A DNA stretch of 64,000 bases from an uncultured Gammaproteobacteria bacterium (GTDB lineage Bacteria > Pseudomonadota > Gammaproteobacteria > Steroidobacterales > XN24), in NCBI GenBank assembly GCA_937924335.1, contig CALDWW010000008.1, positions 1 to 64,000 of the forward strand, written 5' to 3'. Positions 28,551 through 40,292 of the stretch are shown here, in pieces. Position numbers and translations under genes: made by a program. Position 1 is the stretch's first letter. Every line of letters starts with the position of its first letter. Below the pieces are notes generated by a model. That model saw nothing but the letters and a program-made list of their open reading frames with translations, did no database searches and was not told where the DNA came from.

Positions 28551-29915
28551 TCACTTGCCGACACAGAAACTGCTGAAGATCCTGCCGAGCAAGTCTTCGC
28601 TGCTGATCTCTCCGGTGATCTCTGCCAGCGACTGATGCGCCAACCTGAGTTCTTCCGCCACAATCTCGGGCGAGTGACCACCTGCGAGCCTCGACCGCGC
28701 CTCCTGCAATCTCAGCCCGGCCTGCCGCAGTGCATCGATATGACGGGTGCGCGCTGACAGGCAGGCACCGGCATGGGGCTGGTATCCCACGACGCTGGAC
28801 AGATGGGCCCGGAGATCCTCCAGTCCGGCGCCGGTGAGGGCAGATATCGCCAGGACTGTCACGCCGTCCTCGTCCCGCACGATGCCCGGTGGCTCGCTGG
28901 TCAGGTCGATCTTGTTACGGATGATCGTGCAGGCGACACCGTCGGGCAGGTCCACCATGGCGTTGGCTCTTTGCGCGTCCGTCGATTCCGCGCTGGCGTC
29001 GACGACCAGCAGGACCCGGTCCGCATTGTCGATCTCTCGCCTGGCGCGGCGGATGCCCTCCGCTTCGACAAGATCGGCTTCGCCGCGGAGTCCCGCCGTG
29101 TCGACAACATGCAGCGGCATTCCGTCGATAGAGATGCGCTCGCGCAGCACATCGCGGGTCGTCCCCGGCAGGTGCGTGACGATAGCGGTCTCCTGCCCCG
29201 TCAGTCGGTTAAGCAGACTCGACTTGCCGGCATTCGGCGGTCCCGCAAGCACCACCGATATCCCGTCACGCAGCAACGCCCCCTGCCTCGCCGTCGCGGC
29301 TAACTCGTCCACACCGGCACACAAGGCATCACAGCGCCGCTGCACGGATTCGTCCGCCAGAAAATCTATCTCCTCGTCGGGAAAGTCCAGGGCGGCTTCC
29401 ACGAATACCCGCAACTCCAGGAGTTTCTCTGCCAGGGCGTGCACCTGGCTGGAGAACGCCCCTCGCATGGAGCGAACAGCCGCTCTCGCAGCCTGTACCG
29501 AGCCGGCCTCTATCAGATCGGCGACCGCTTCGACCTGGGTCAGGTCCATCCTTCCATTCAGGAAGGCGCGGCGGGAAAACTCCCCGGGCTGCGCGAACCG
29601 GGCGCCTGCCTGCAGCAGTGTCTGCAGCAAGAGATCAACGACGACCGGTCCGCCATGACAGTGAAACTCGACGACATCCTCGCCGGTGAACGATGCGGGA
29701 CCCGGGAAGTAGATCAGCAAGCCCTGATCGATCCGGCAACCGTCAGAGTCACAGAAGCTGCGAAGGCTGGCCTGTCGCGGCGGCGCGACCTCTCCGGCGA
29801 CTTTGGCGGCGATGTCTGCCGCCGCGTTGCCCGACACCCTGACGACGGCCACCCCTCCGCTCCCGGGTGGCGTCGCCGGCGCCGCAATCGTGTCCGAGTC
29901 GGTTGGTAGCGTCAT
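28551..29915 (-). CDS. mnmE: tRNA modification GTPase MnmE
   Basis: GTPase partner of MnmG in U34 modification of tRNA. The 454-residue protein starts MTLPTDSDTIAAPATPPGSGG, has the tetrahydrofolate-binding N-terminal domain, the G domain (G1 GPPNAGKSSLLN, G3 DTAGLRGEAD, G4 NKID) and the invariant C-terminal FCVGK. The frame is open 34 codons upstream but that part is not MnmE-like. Complete and apparently functional, in contrast to its interrupted partner mnmG nearby. Confidence 0.97.
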   Translation of the reverse strand: MTLPTDSDTIAAPATPPGSGGVAVVRVSGNAAADIAAKVAGEVAPPRQASLRSFCDSDGCRIDQGLLIYFPGPASFTGEDVVEFHCHGGPVVVDLLLQTLLQAGARFAQPGEFSRRAFLNGRMDLTQVEAVADLIEAGSVQAARAAVRSMRGAFSSQVHALAEKLLELRVFVEAALDFPDEEIDFLADESVQRRCDALCAGVDELAATARQGALLRDGISVVLAGPPNAGKSSLLNRLTGQETAIVTHLPGTTRDVLRERISIDGMPLHVVDTAGLRGEADLVEAEGIRRARREIDNADRVLLVVDASAESTDAQRANAMVDLPDGVACTIIRNKIDLTSEPPGIVRDEDGVTVLAISALTGAGLEDLRAHLSSVVGYQPHAGACLSARTRHIDALRQAGLRLQEARSRLAGGHSPEIVAEELRLAHQSLAEITGEISSEDLLGRIFSSFCVGK

Positions 29916-30032
29916 GCTGTTCGGTCCGCCGCAGCCATCGGCCGTGTGTCGTTCCCTGCTATCGGCAGCAGGTCCCGATCTGGCATCGCCGCGTGATGTT
30001 CCTCCGTTGAGGATCACGCCCCATGATCTGCC

Positions 30033-31667
30033 TCAGGCGTCGATAAGCTTGTTGATCCGCCACTGCTGCGCAATCGACAATAGATTGTTGACGAACCAGT
30101 ACAGCACCAGCCCGGCCGGGAAGAAGGCGAAGAACACCGTGAACACGATCGGCAGCGCCATCATGACCTTGGCCTGTACCGGATCCGGCGGTGCCGGATT
30201 GAGCCGCTGCTGAATGAACATGGTGATGCCCATCAACAACGGCAGAATGAAATACGGATCCCGCGACGAAAGATCGTTGATCCACAGCATGAATGGCGCC
30301 TGTCGCATTTCGACGCTCTCAAGCAGTACCCAATACAACGCGAGGAACACCGGCATCTGGACCAGTATCGGCAGACAGCCCGAGGCCGGATTAACCTTCT
30401 CGCGCTTGTACATGTCCATCATGGCCTGGGACAGCGCCTGGCGATCATCCTGGAAACGTTCCTGCAAGGCCTTGATGCGCGGCTGCAGTTTCCGCATCTT
30501 CGCCATGGACCTGCCGCTGGTCTCGGATAACTTGTAGAAGACCAGTTTGATCAGCACGGTGAGGAGGATGATTGCCCACCCCCAGTTGCCGGTCAGTCCG
30601 TGCAATTTTCCAAGCACCCAGAAAAGCGGCTGGGAGATGATGGTCAGGAACCCGTAGTCGACGGTGAGCTGCAGTCCGGGCGCGGTTTCCTTCAGTTGTT
30701 CCTGCAGCTTCGGACCGATGAACAACGTCTCCTGGAACACTGCCGTCTCTCCGGCAGCGACCGTCCGGACCTCACTGATTGCTGTTAGCGTGTAGATACC
30801 GTCCTTGAACGTCGCGCGATAGGCGGCCGGACCATCGGCGGGCGGCACCGCGGCGGCCAGGAAATGGTGCTGGATCGACGCCAGCCATCCGCCTGTTGTG
30901 GTCGTGGAAACGGGTTCCTCAAACAGATCGTCAACATCGAGCTTCTCGTATTTCTCGCCGTCATACAGCACCGGGCCGCGGTAAGAGTAGGTATCCACAT
31001 CCACCATGGAGCGCTCCAGGGGAACGTGCCGGCGCCGGAGCTGAACGTAACTCGCCCCGTTCCATGGCTGAGACCGCTCATTGGTGAACTCATAGCGGAC
31101 ATCGATTTCGTAACGTCCGCGCTCCAGCCGGTAGATTTTCCTGACTGTCAGGCCGTCACCGCTGCGCCAGGTCAATGGCACTTCCAGTACGTCCTGACCG
31201 TCCTCGAGTTTGAAAGCGTCTGCCTCGGCCTGGAATACCGCCTGGTGGTTCGGTTCCGCGCCGCCGGCAGCGTCGCGGAGTCCACTACGAAAAACGAAAT
31301 AGTTGCCGGTCGAGGGATTGAGCAGCTGCACCGGCAGATCCGGTCGGTCCTTTTTGACCGGGTACTCGGGCAGCAATGCGGACACCAGATCAGCGCCGCG
31401 GGTATCGAGCTTGAGGGACAGTACATCCGTCACGATCGGGATGAGGCGCCCCAGATCGGGGTCCCCCTGAGGCACCGCAACCGCTTCCGCCTGATCCGGT
31501 AATCCAGGAATGTCCGCTGGCACCGGGCGCGGCGCGTCCGCCGTCTGACTGGCGGCTGCTGGCTGCTGTGTTACCGGTGGCTGGTGATAGTCCTGAACCC
31601 ACGCCTGCCAAGTCAGCCAGGCAACCGCTGCGAACGCGATCCAAATGAACAGACGTTGGTTTTCCAT
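30033..31667 (-). CDS. yidC: Membrane protein insertase YidC
   Basis: Inserts and folds inner-membrane proteins with or without SecYEG. The 544-residue protein has the N-terminal helix (MENQRLFIWIAFAAVAWLTW), a large periplasmic beta domain and the conserved C-terminal five-helix region (GNWGWAIILLTVLIKLVFYKL, NPASGCLPILVQMPVFLALY). It follows yidD by 3 bp. A 117-bp gap separates it from mnmE. Confidence 0.97.
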   Translation of the reverse strand: MENQRLFIWIAFAAVAWLTWQAWVQDYHQPPVTQQPAAASQTADAPRPVPADIPGLPDQAEAVAVPQGDPDLGRLIPIVTDVLSLKLDTRGADLVSALLPEYPVKKDRPDLPVQLLNPSTGNYFVFRSGLRDAAGGAEPNHQAVFQAEADAFKLEDGQDVLEVPLTWRSGDGLTVRKIYRLERGRYEIDVRYEFTNERSQPWNGASYVQLRRRHVPLERSMVDVDTYSYRGPVLYDGEKYEKLDVDDLFEEPVSTTTTGGWLASIQHHFLAAAVPPADGPAAYRATFKDGIYTLTAISEVRTVAAGETAVFQETLFIGPKLQEQLKETAPGLQLTVDYGFLTIISQPLFWVLGKLHGLTGNWGWAIILLTVLIKLVFYKLSETSGRSMAKMRKLQPRIKALQERFQDDRQALSQAMMDMYKREKVNPASGCLPILVQMPVFLALYWVLLESVEMRQAPFMLWINDLSSRDPYFILPLLMGITMFIQQRLNPAPPDPVQAKVMMALPIVFTVFFAFFPAGLVLYWFVNNLLSIAQQWRINKLIDA

Positions 31668-31670
31668 GAG

Positions 31671-31916
31671 TCAGGCAGCCCTTTCCGAAGCTTGGCCGTC
31701 GACGATCTCGGGCACGGGATCGTGCCCACCCGCATGCCAGGGATGACAGCGACCCAGCCGTCGCATCGCCAACCAGCTGCCCCGGAGCGATCCGTGCGTG
31801 CGGATAGCCCCCATGGCGTACTCGGAACACGTAGGGTGGAAACGGCAACTCCGGCCCAACAACGGGCTTAGCACAATCTGGTAGATCCGGATGAGTCTCA
31901 GCAGGATTCTGCGCAT
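31671..31916 (-). CDS. yidD: Membrane protein insertion efficiency factor YidD
   Basis: Small membrane-associated protein that aids YidC-dependent insertion. From the ATG giving [21 protein letters not shown] the product is 81 residues, with the family signature [19 protein letters not shown] and [15 protein letters not shown]. It overlaps the 3' end of rnpA by 19 bp. A TTG 21 bp upstream (giving MAKDRET first) with a GAGG site is an alternative start. Confidence 0.92.
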   Translation of the reverse strand: MRRILLRLIRIYQIVLSPLLGRSCRFHPTCSEYAMGAIRTHGSLRGSWLAMRRLGRCHPWHAGGHDPVPEIVDGQASERAA

Positions 31917-32377
31917 CGTTTCCCGATCCTTTGCCAATGAACCTCGAGGCTCTGTGTGATCTTCCTGTTGCCTGTGGCCGCGATTCCGGGCTTGGACATG
32001 ACCACCACGTCTACGTTCGGCAGCCTGGTCCTGTGTGCCCTGAAGCTCTCGCGGACCAGTCGTTTCACCCTGTTGCGGCTCGCGGCCCCGGCGGCGGACT
32101 TAACGGAGATGGCCAGACCCAGCCTGCTGTCCTTACACGGTGTTTTGCGTGCAAGTACAGTGAACAACCGGTCTGAAGAACGAACGGGTTTCCGGAACAC
32201 CCGATCGAAATCCTGCTTCGTGCGCAGGCGCCTTGCCTGCCCGAAACGATAGTCTTCGATCTCAGTGATGGCTGCAGTCCCGGGGCTGCTGGGCGGCTTA
32301 GGGCGTAAGACGAGCCCTGCCCTTGGCCCGACGACGGGCCAGAATCTGCCTGCCGCTCTTGCTGGCCATTCGTGCAC
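31898..32377 (-). CDS. rnpA: Ribonuclease P protein component
   Basis: Protein subunit of RNase P, which matures tRNA 5' ends. The core motif [22 protein letters not shown] is the RnpA signature, and the conserved fold begins near [14 protein letters not shown]. The start is uncertain: going upstream from that point I find no ATG, GTG or TTG in frame until a GTG at 32377, which lies inside rpmH and gives 159 residues, about 40 more than E. coli RnpA. Either this overlapping start is used, giving an N-terminal extension rich in Pro/Arg/Ala, or a rare start codon is used nearer the core. Its 3' end overlaps yidD. Confidence 0.9.
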   Translation of the reverse strand: MHEWPARAAGRFWPVVGPRAGLVLRPKPPSSPGTAAITEIEDYRFGQARRLRTKQDFDRVFRKPVRSSDRLFTVLARKTPCKDSRLGLAISVKSAAGAASRNRVKRLVRESFRAHRTRLPNVDVVVMSKPGIAATGNRKITQSLEVHWQRIGKRCAESC

Positions 32378-32432
32378 GGAAACCGTGAGTGCGCTTGCGG
32401 CGCAGGTTGCTTGGCTGGAAGGTGCGCTTCAT
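32298..32432 (-). CDS. rpmH: 50S ribosomal protein L34
   Basis: The 44-residue protein begins [20 protein letters not shown] and ends in [13 protein letters not shown], a complete and typical L34. It heads the rpmH-rnpA-yidD-yidC-mnmE series reading left from the origin and has a well-matched promoter 67-95 bp upstream. The only in-frame canonical start found for rnpA lies within its last 80 bases. Confidence 0.98.
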   Translation of the reverse strand: MKRTFQPSNLRRKRTHGFRARMASKSGRQILARRRAKGRARLTP

Positions 32433-32498
32433 CGTTCCGCTCTCGGGTAACTGGGTTCTTGGGCATCGACGGTTTTTCCCGCCGACAAAAGGGCGGAA

Positions 32499-32527
32499 AT
32501 CGTAAGGATACGTCGGCTTTGTGTCAA
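32499..32527 (-). promoter_or_regulatory. Probable sigma-70 promoter of rpmH
   Basis: Minus-strand -35 TTGACA (complement of 32522-32527) and -10 TACGAT (complement of 32499-32504) with a 17-bp spacer, pointing into rpmH. Confidence 0.7.
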
Positions 32528-32560
32528 GGAGGGGGGTCTCTGCTGCCTGGGAAATCAGCC

Positions 32561-32569
32561 TGTGGATAA
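32561..32569 (-). promoter_or_regulatory. DnaA box in the rpmH-dnaA gap
   Basis: Perfect TTATCCACA on the minus strand, 70 bp upstream of the dnaA start. It probably serves autoregulation of dnaA, or a second part of the origin. Only one box is present here, compared with three in the dnaA-dnaN gap. Confidence 0.8.
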
Positions 32570-32638
32570 CCCACGGCAACAGGTATAGACTCACCGGTCC
32601 CCGTTCGACAACCATAATTACAATGGAGACCCAGAGAG

Positions 32639-33973
32639 GTGGCCGTATCCCTTTGGGACAGATGCGTACAGCAGCTCCAGAGTGACCTGCCGGAACAGCA
32701 TTTCAACACCTGGATTCGTCCACTCCAGGCCATAGAAGAGCAACGCGGCCTCCGCTTGCTGGCACCCAATCGGTTTGTCGTCGACTGGGTCAGACAACAC
32801 TTTCTCGAGCGCATCGTAGAGGTGACCTCCGACTGTTCTGAAGGTCGAGCCATGGATGTAACGCTCGAAGTGGGTACCCGGGGTCTGGCAGAGCCAGCCA
32901 TCAAACAGTCGCCCACCCATCGTGCGCCAGCGCGGGCGCCGGCCACGCGTGTCGGCGGCCGCCTCAACCCGCTGTTTACATTCGAGAATTTCGTCGTAGG
33001 TAAGAGCAACCAGCTAGCAAGGGCTGCTGCCTACCAGGTCGGGGTTAACCCCGGCTCCGCTTATAACCCCTTGTTTATCTATGGCGGAGTCGGATTGGGC
33101 AAGACCCACCTGATGCAGGCTGTCGGCAATATGATCCTCGAGGGACGACCCGCTGCCCGCGTAGCGTATGTCCATTCGGAGAGATTCGTTGGCGACATGG
33201 TATCCGCGCTGCGCCACAACACCATCAGTGAGTTCAAGCGTACCTACCGATCGCTGGATGCCCTGTTGATCGACGATATTCAGTTCTTCGCCGGCAAGGA
33301 TCGTTCTCAAGAAGAGTTCTTCCACACTTTTAACGCATTACTGGAAGATCAGCAGCAGATTGTTCTTACCTGTGATCGCTATCCCAAAGAAGTAAACGGC
33401 CTGGAAGAACGACTCAAATCGCGCTTTGGATGGGGGCTGACCGTAGCTATAGAGCCGCCCGAGCTAGAGACGGGCGTCGCCATACTATTGCGCAAGGCAA
33501 CCGCCGAGGGCATAGACCTGCCAGAGGACATCGCTTTTTTTATCGCCAAGTGTGTCCGTTCCAATGTCCGGGAACTGGAAGGCGCTCTGAGGCGGGTCGT
33601 AGCCAACTCGCGCTTTACCGGCCGGCCGATCACTATCGACTTTGCCAGGGAAGCACTACGAGATCTTCTGGCGGTTCAGGAACGCAAGGTTACTATCGAA
33701 AATATCCAGAAAACCGTCGCCGAGTATTACAAAATCCGGGTTGCTGATCTGCTCTCAAAGCGACGCAGCCGGATGATTACCCGTCCGCGGCAGACCGCCA
33801 TGTCTCTGGCCAAGGAACTCACGAGCCACAGCCTGCCGGAAATCGGTGACGCTTTCGGAGGCCGGGATCACACGACGGTGATTCACGCGTGTAAGCGAGT
33901 CAAGGAACTGCGGGATGCCGATACGCGCATTCGGGACGACTATGAAAACCTGTTGAGGACACTGACCACATGA
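32639..33973 (+). CDS. dnaA: Chromosomal replication initiator DnaA
   Basis: AAA+ initiator that binds DnaA boxes and melts oriC. The 444-residue protein has domain I ([22 protein letters not shown]), a short linker domain II, the AAA+ domain (Walker [13 protein letters not shown] about residues 148-160; Walker [13 protein letters not shown]) and domain IV with the DnaA signature [15 protein letters not shown]. The GTG start fits the conserved N-terminus. It opens the rightward dnaA-dnaN-recF-gyrB series. Confidence 0.98.
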   Translation: MAVSLWDRCVQQLQSDLPEQHFNTWIRPLQAIEEQRGLRLLAPNRFVVDWVRQHFLERIVEVTSDCSEGRAMDVTLEVGTRGLAEPAIKQSPTHRAPARAPATRVGGRLNPLFTFENFVVGKSNQLARAAAYQVGVNPGSAYNPLFIYGGVGLGKTHLMQAVGNMILEGRPAARVAYVHSERFVGDMVSALRHNTISEFKRTYRSLDALLIDDIQFFAGKDRSQEEFFHTFNALLEDQQQIVLTCDRYPKEVNGLEERLKSRFGWGLTVAIEPPELETGVAILLRKATAEGIDLPEDIAFFIAKCVRSNVRELEGALRRVVANSRFTGRPITIDFAREALRDLLAVQERKVTIENIQKTVAEYYKIRVADLLSKRRSRMITRPRQTAMSLAKELTSHSLPEIGDAFGGRDHTTVIHACKRVKELRDADTRIRDDYENLLRTLTT

Positions 33974-34182
33974 TGGGGATAATCTGTGGATAACTTTCAG
34001 AAGCCTACTTATCCACAGGTGGCACACAGCTTCCGGTCAGCGAAATCAGTGGTTTTCGATCTACTTTTAGATTTCGTAAATTACTGTTTTTATTGTAGAA
34101 TTTGAAGTTATCCACAGATAACTTATTACTCTATAACAATAACAATAATTAGATATTAATTTAATTACTAACAGGAGTAGGG
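33974..34182. other. oriC: Probable replication origin (oriC) between dnaA and dnaN
   Basis: A 209-bp gene-free stretch with three perfect DnaA boxes (TTATCCACA or its complement) at 33985-33993, 34009-34017 and 34108-34116. It is followed by a strongly AT-rich tract (about 34117-34170, with AATAACAATAATTAG-type repeats) suited to be the unwinding element, ending at the dnaN ribosome site AGGAG. Base composition drops sharply compared with the flanking genes. The first box is 12 bp after the dnaA stop. Placement next to dnaA, and outward transcription on both sides, support an origin. Confidence 0.85.
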
Positions 34183-35280
34183 ATGAAGCTTAGTGCAACA
34201 CGAGAGGCTTTTCTCGAACCCTTGCAGGCGGTCATTGGTGTTGTTGAGAGAAGGCAGACCATGCCGATTTTGGCCAATGTTCTGATTAGCGCCCAGGATG
34301 ACGGGGTATCTGTAACCGCCACCGACCTGGAAGTCGAAATGGTTGCCAGAGCCGAGATTTCAGTCGGTCAATCCGGAGAGGTGACGATACCTGGCAGGAA
34401 GCTGCTGGACATCTGTCGGGCATTGAAAGACAAAGCCAAGGTCGAGTTGACCGTATCCGGCGAGAAGGCGACGGTTAGATCAGGACGCAGCCGGTTTACC
34501 CTGGCTACCCTGCCGGCGGGAGAGTTTCCGGTTATTGAAGACATCAATGCCCAGGAACAGATCGTGCTGACGCAGGCTTCGATGCACAAGCTTCTGGAAA
34601 AGACGCACTTTTCCATGGCGCATCAGGATGTCCGTTATTACCTGAACGGACTTCTTCTGGAGATAGGCAAGGGACACCTGAGAGCCGTGGCGACCGATGG
34701 GCATCGACTGGCGCTGTGCGACGTGGAAGCGGAGGGCACGGCGACGGCAGGCCGCCAGGTCATTGTGCCGCGGAAGGGCGTACTGGAGCTACAGCGGTTG
34801 GTAGGCAACGAGGGTGACCTGAACCTGGCCATTGGTAACAATCACATACGGGCGGAGGTCGGCGACATTCGCTTCACTACGAAGCTGATCGATGGTCGTT
34901 TCCCGGATTACCAGCGCGTGATCCCGAAGCTCGGCGAGAACAATATCACCGCAGATCGGGAGGACCTTAGGCAGGCGCTGTACCGCGCGGCCATTCTCTC
35001 GAATGAGAAATATCGCGGGATCCGTATGGAGCTCAGTGGCGGTGGACTCAGAATACAGGCACACAATCCGGAACAGGAGGAGGCGGAAGAGGAAGTCGAG
35101 GTTGGATACGACGGTGAGGCAATGGAGATCGGATTCAACGTCAACTATCTGCTGGACGCATTAGGTGCTCTGGATGGAGAAACAGCGTCTTTTCAGGTGA
35201 ATGACCCAAGTAGCAGCTGCCTTATGTGGGATGAGGAGACACCTGGTTGCCGCTACGTCGTTATGCCGATGAGACTGTAA
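34183..35280 (+). CDS. dnaN: DNA polymerase III subunit beta (sliding clamp)
   Basis: Ring-shaped processivity clamp. The 365-residue protein starts MKLSATREAFLEPLQAVIGVVERRQTMPIL and ends SSCLMWDEETPGCRYVVMPMRL, both typical; three clamp domains fit the length. The start has an AGGAG site in the AT-rich origin region. It is followed after 13 bp by recF. Confidence 0.98.
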   Translation: MKLSATREAFLEPLQAVIGVVERRQTMPILANVLISAQDDGVSVTATDLEVEMVARAEISVGQSGEVTIPGRKLLDICRALKDKAKVELTVSGEKATVRSGRSRFTLATLPAGEFPVIEDINAQEQIVLTQASMHKLLEKTHFSMAHQDVRYYLNGLLLEIGKGHLRAVATDGHRLALCDVEAEGTATAGRQVIVPRKGVLELQRLVGNEGDLNLAIGNNHIRAEVGDIRFTTKLIDGRFPDYQRVIPKLGENNITADREDLRQALYRAAILSNEKYRGIRMELSGGGLRIQAHNPEQEEAEEEVEVGYDGEAMEIGFNVNYLLDALGALDGETASFQVNDPSSSCLMWDEETPGCRYVVMPMRL

Positions 35281-35293
35281 CGTTGGGAGACGA

Positions 35294-38801
<3,508 letters not shown>

Positions 38802-38838
38802 GCAGTATCAGACATTCGGAGCAATTAGAAGCGCTATT

Positions 38839-38985
38839 ATGCAAGATCGCTGCTATTCGAAGGATAAACATGTCGCACACTATAACTACCATTTGGTATG
38901 GTATATCGAAGAAAAAGCGCGACATTAGGAGCGTTTAGAGGATATTTCCGTAAAATCAAAGGAAATAGACGGAGATACCGGTCTC
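38839..38985 (+). pseudogene. Degenerate IS200/IS605-type TnpA transposase fragment
   Basis: The stretch after gyrB is visibly AT-richer than its surroundings. From an ATG at 38839 the frame reads MQDRCYSKDKHVAHYNYHLV then WYIEEKARH and stops (TAG at 38926-38928). Beyond the stop the same frame continues ERLEDISVKSKEIDGD. The YHLVW core preceded by a KH(x)V segment resembles the start of IS200/IS605 TnpA proteins, and ERLEDI...KSKEID resembles their next helix. No HUH motif, catalytic Tyr or element ends are seen. It would be only the first ~45 codons of a ~130-residue gene. The rest of 38802-39005 holds nothing else I can identify. Confidence 0.45.
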
Positions 38986-39005
38986 ACTGACACCATGAGT
39001 CGCGA

Positions 39006-39740
39006 TCAGGCAGACGCGCCGAGATTCTCGTAACCCGCGCTGATCCTGCGCATGGTCTTCTCCATCCACTCCTGGACCTCGAGGTTGATGGCATCCGGCT
39101 TCTTGCCAGCCGTATCCACCGGTGGTCCGATGACTATCCGGACAGTGCCGGGTTTCTTGCGCAGACCGCGGCGCGGCCAATAGTCACCCGCATTGTGGGC
39201 GACGGGCACGATCTGCCGTCCGGCATCCCTGGCCAGTAGCGCACCGCTAATCCCGTATTTGCGAGTCGTGCCCGGGGCCATTCGCGTGCCTTCGGGGAAA
39301 ATGAAGACCCAGAAACCCTCGGCCAGACGTTTTTTGCCAATCCTGACGACCTGACGGACGGCCGTACCGTGCGCTTTCCTGTTGATGGGGATCGACTCGA
39401 TCACCGAAAGCGCCCATCCCAGGACCGGGATCCACATGAGTTCACGTTTCAGAACCCAGCAGATCGTCGGGAATAGCTGGAAGCCGACGATGGTCTCGAA
39501 GGTAGATTGGTGCTTTGTCAGGACGACGCAGTTCTCGGCCGGGATGTTTTCACGACCCTCGATTTCGTAGTCGAGTCCGCAGATGACTCGTAACAGCCAG
39601 AGATTGAAGGTCGACCAGCCTCTTGCAGCCTTGAACCGGGTTTCCCTGGAAAACAGACCCGAGACGACAACGACGCCTGAGAAAACCAGGATCGCCAGGA
39701 TGAAGATGACGGTGAACAAGACCGAGCGCAGATAGATCAT
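39006..39740 (-). CDS. plsC: 1-acyl-sn-glycerol-3-phosphate acyltransferase
   Basis: Acylates lysophosphatidate to phosphatidate in phospholipid synthesis. 244 residues with an N-terminal membrane helix (VLFTVIFILAILVFSGVVVV), the acyltransferase box KHQSTFET (Glu in place of the usual Asp of HxxxxD, a common variant in this subfamily) and the glycerol-phosphate box FIFPEGTRMAPG. Its start overlaps the stop of gmhB by 4 bp. Last gene of the glyQ-glyS-gmhB-plsC unit. Confidence 0.92.
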   Translation of the reverse strand: MIYLRSVLFTVIFILAILVFSGVVVVSGLFSRETRFKAARGWSTFNLWLLRVICGLDYEIEGRENIPAENCVVLTKHQSTFETIVGFQLFPTICWVLKRELMWIPVLGWALSVIESIPINRKAHGTAVRQVVRIGKKRLAEGFWVFIFPEGTRMAPGTTRKYGISGALLARDAGRQIVPVAHNAGDYWPRRGLRKKPGTVRIVIGPPVDTAGKKPDAINLEVQEWMEKTMRRISAGYENLGASA

Positions 39741-40288
39741 GGTCTGTACTCTTCGATCAGGAAATCCGCGACCGCCGAGAGGTCATCGAAAGTCTCCGGC
39801 TGCTGCATGCCTATGTCCACCATTTCCCTCAATGTCTCTCGCCCATTGCCAGTCATGACAAGCATAGGTCGGGCTCCGGCCGCCGCCGCCGCCTGTATGT
39901 CCCGGGTTGAGTCGCCGACGCAGGGCACGCCGCGAAGATTCACGTCCATCTGCGCCGCCAGCGAGTACAGCAGCCCCGGCTCGGGTTTCCTGCATCGGCA
40001 TCGCTCATCCGGATGATGAGGGCAGATCTCGATCAGCTCAACGCCCCCCCCGGCTTGGCGAATTGTCAGCAGCATTTTCTCGTGGATCTCTTCGAGCGCG
40101 GTCTCGTCGAACAAGCCGCGGCCAAGCCCCGACTGATTGCTGGCTACAGCGATTCGATAACCAGCCTGGCTGAGTCGCGCAATGGCGTCGATGCTCCCGG
40201 GCAGCGGATGCCATTCATCCGCACACTTGACGAAATCGGGGCGGTCCGCGTTGATGACCCCGTCGCGATCCAGGATGATCACGGGCAC
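39737..40288 (-). CDS. gmhB: D-glycero-beta-D-manno-heptose-1,7-bisphosphate 7-phosphatase
   Basis: HAD phosphatase of ADP-heptose synthesis for the lipopolysaccharide core. 183 residues; catalytic motif LDRDGVINADRPDF (Asp7, Asp9) and the zinc-binding loop CPHHPDERCRCRKPEPG that separates GmhB from related histidinol phosphatases, followed by VGDSTRDIQAAAAAGA. It lies 4 bp after glyS and overlaps plsC. Confidence 0.95.
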   Translation of the reverse strand: MPVIILDRDGVINADRPDFVKCADEWHPLPGSIDAIARLSQAGYRIAVASNQSGLGRGLFDETALEEIHEKMLLTIRQAGGGVELIEICPHHPDERCRCRKPEPGLLYSLAAQMDVNLRGVPCVGDSTRDIQAAAAAGARPMLVMTGNGRETLREMVDIGMQQPETFDDLSAVADFLIEEYRP

Positions 40289-40292
40289 GCCG

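Noticed and set aside
28747..29658. 303-codon plus-strand frame opposite mnmE
   Set aside because: Ser/Arg-rich antisense shadow with no domain; mnmE is certain on the other strand.
38956..39180. Short minus-strand frame overlapping the start of the plsC 3' end
   Set aside because: Shadow of plsC in another frame; no similarity.
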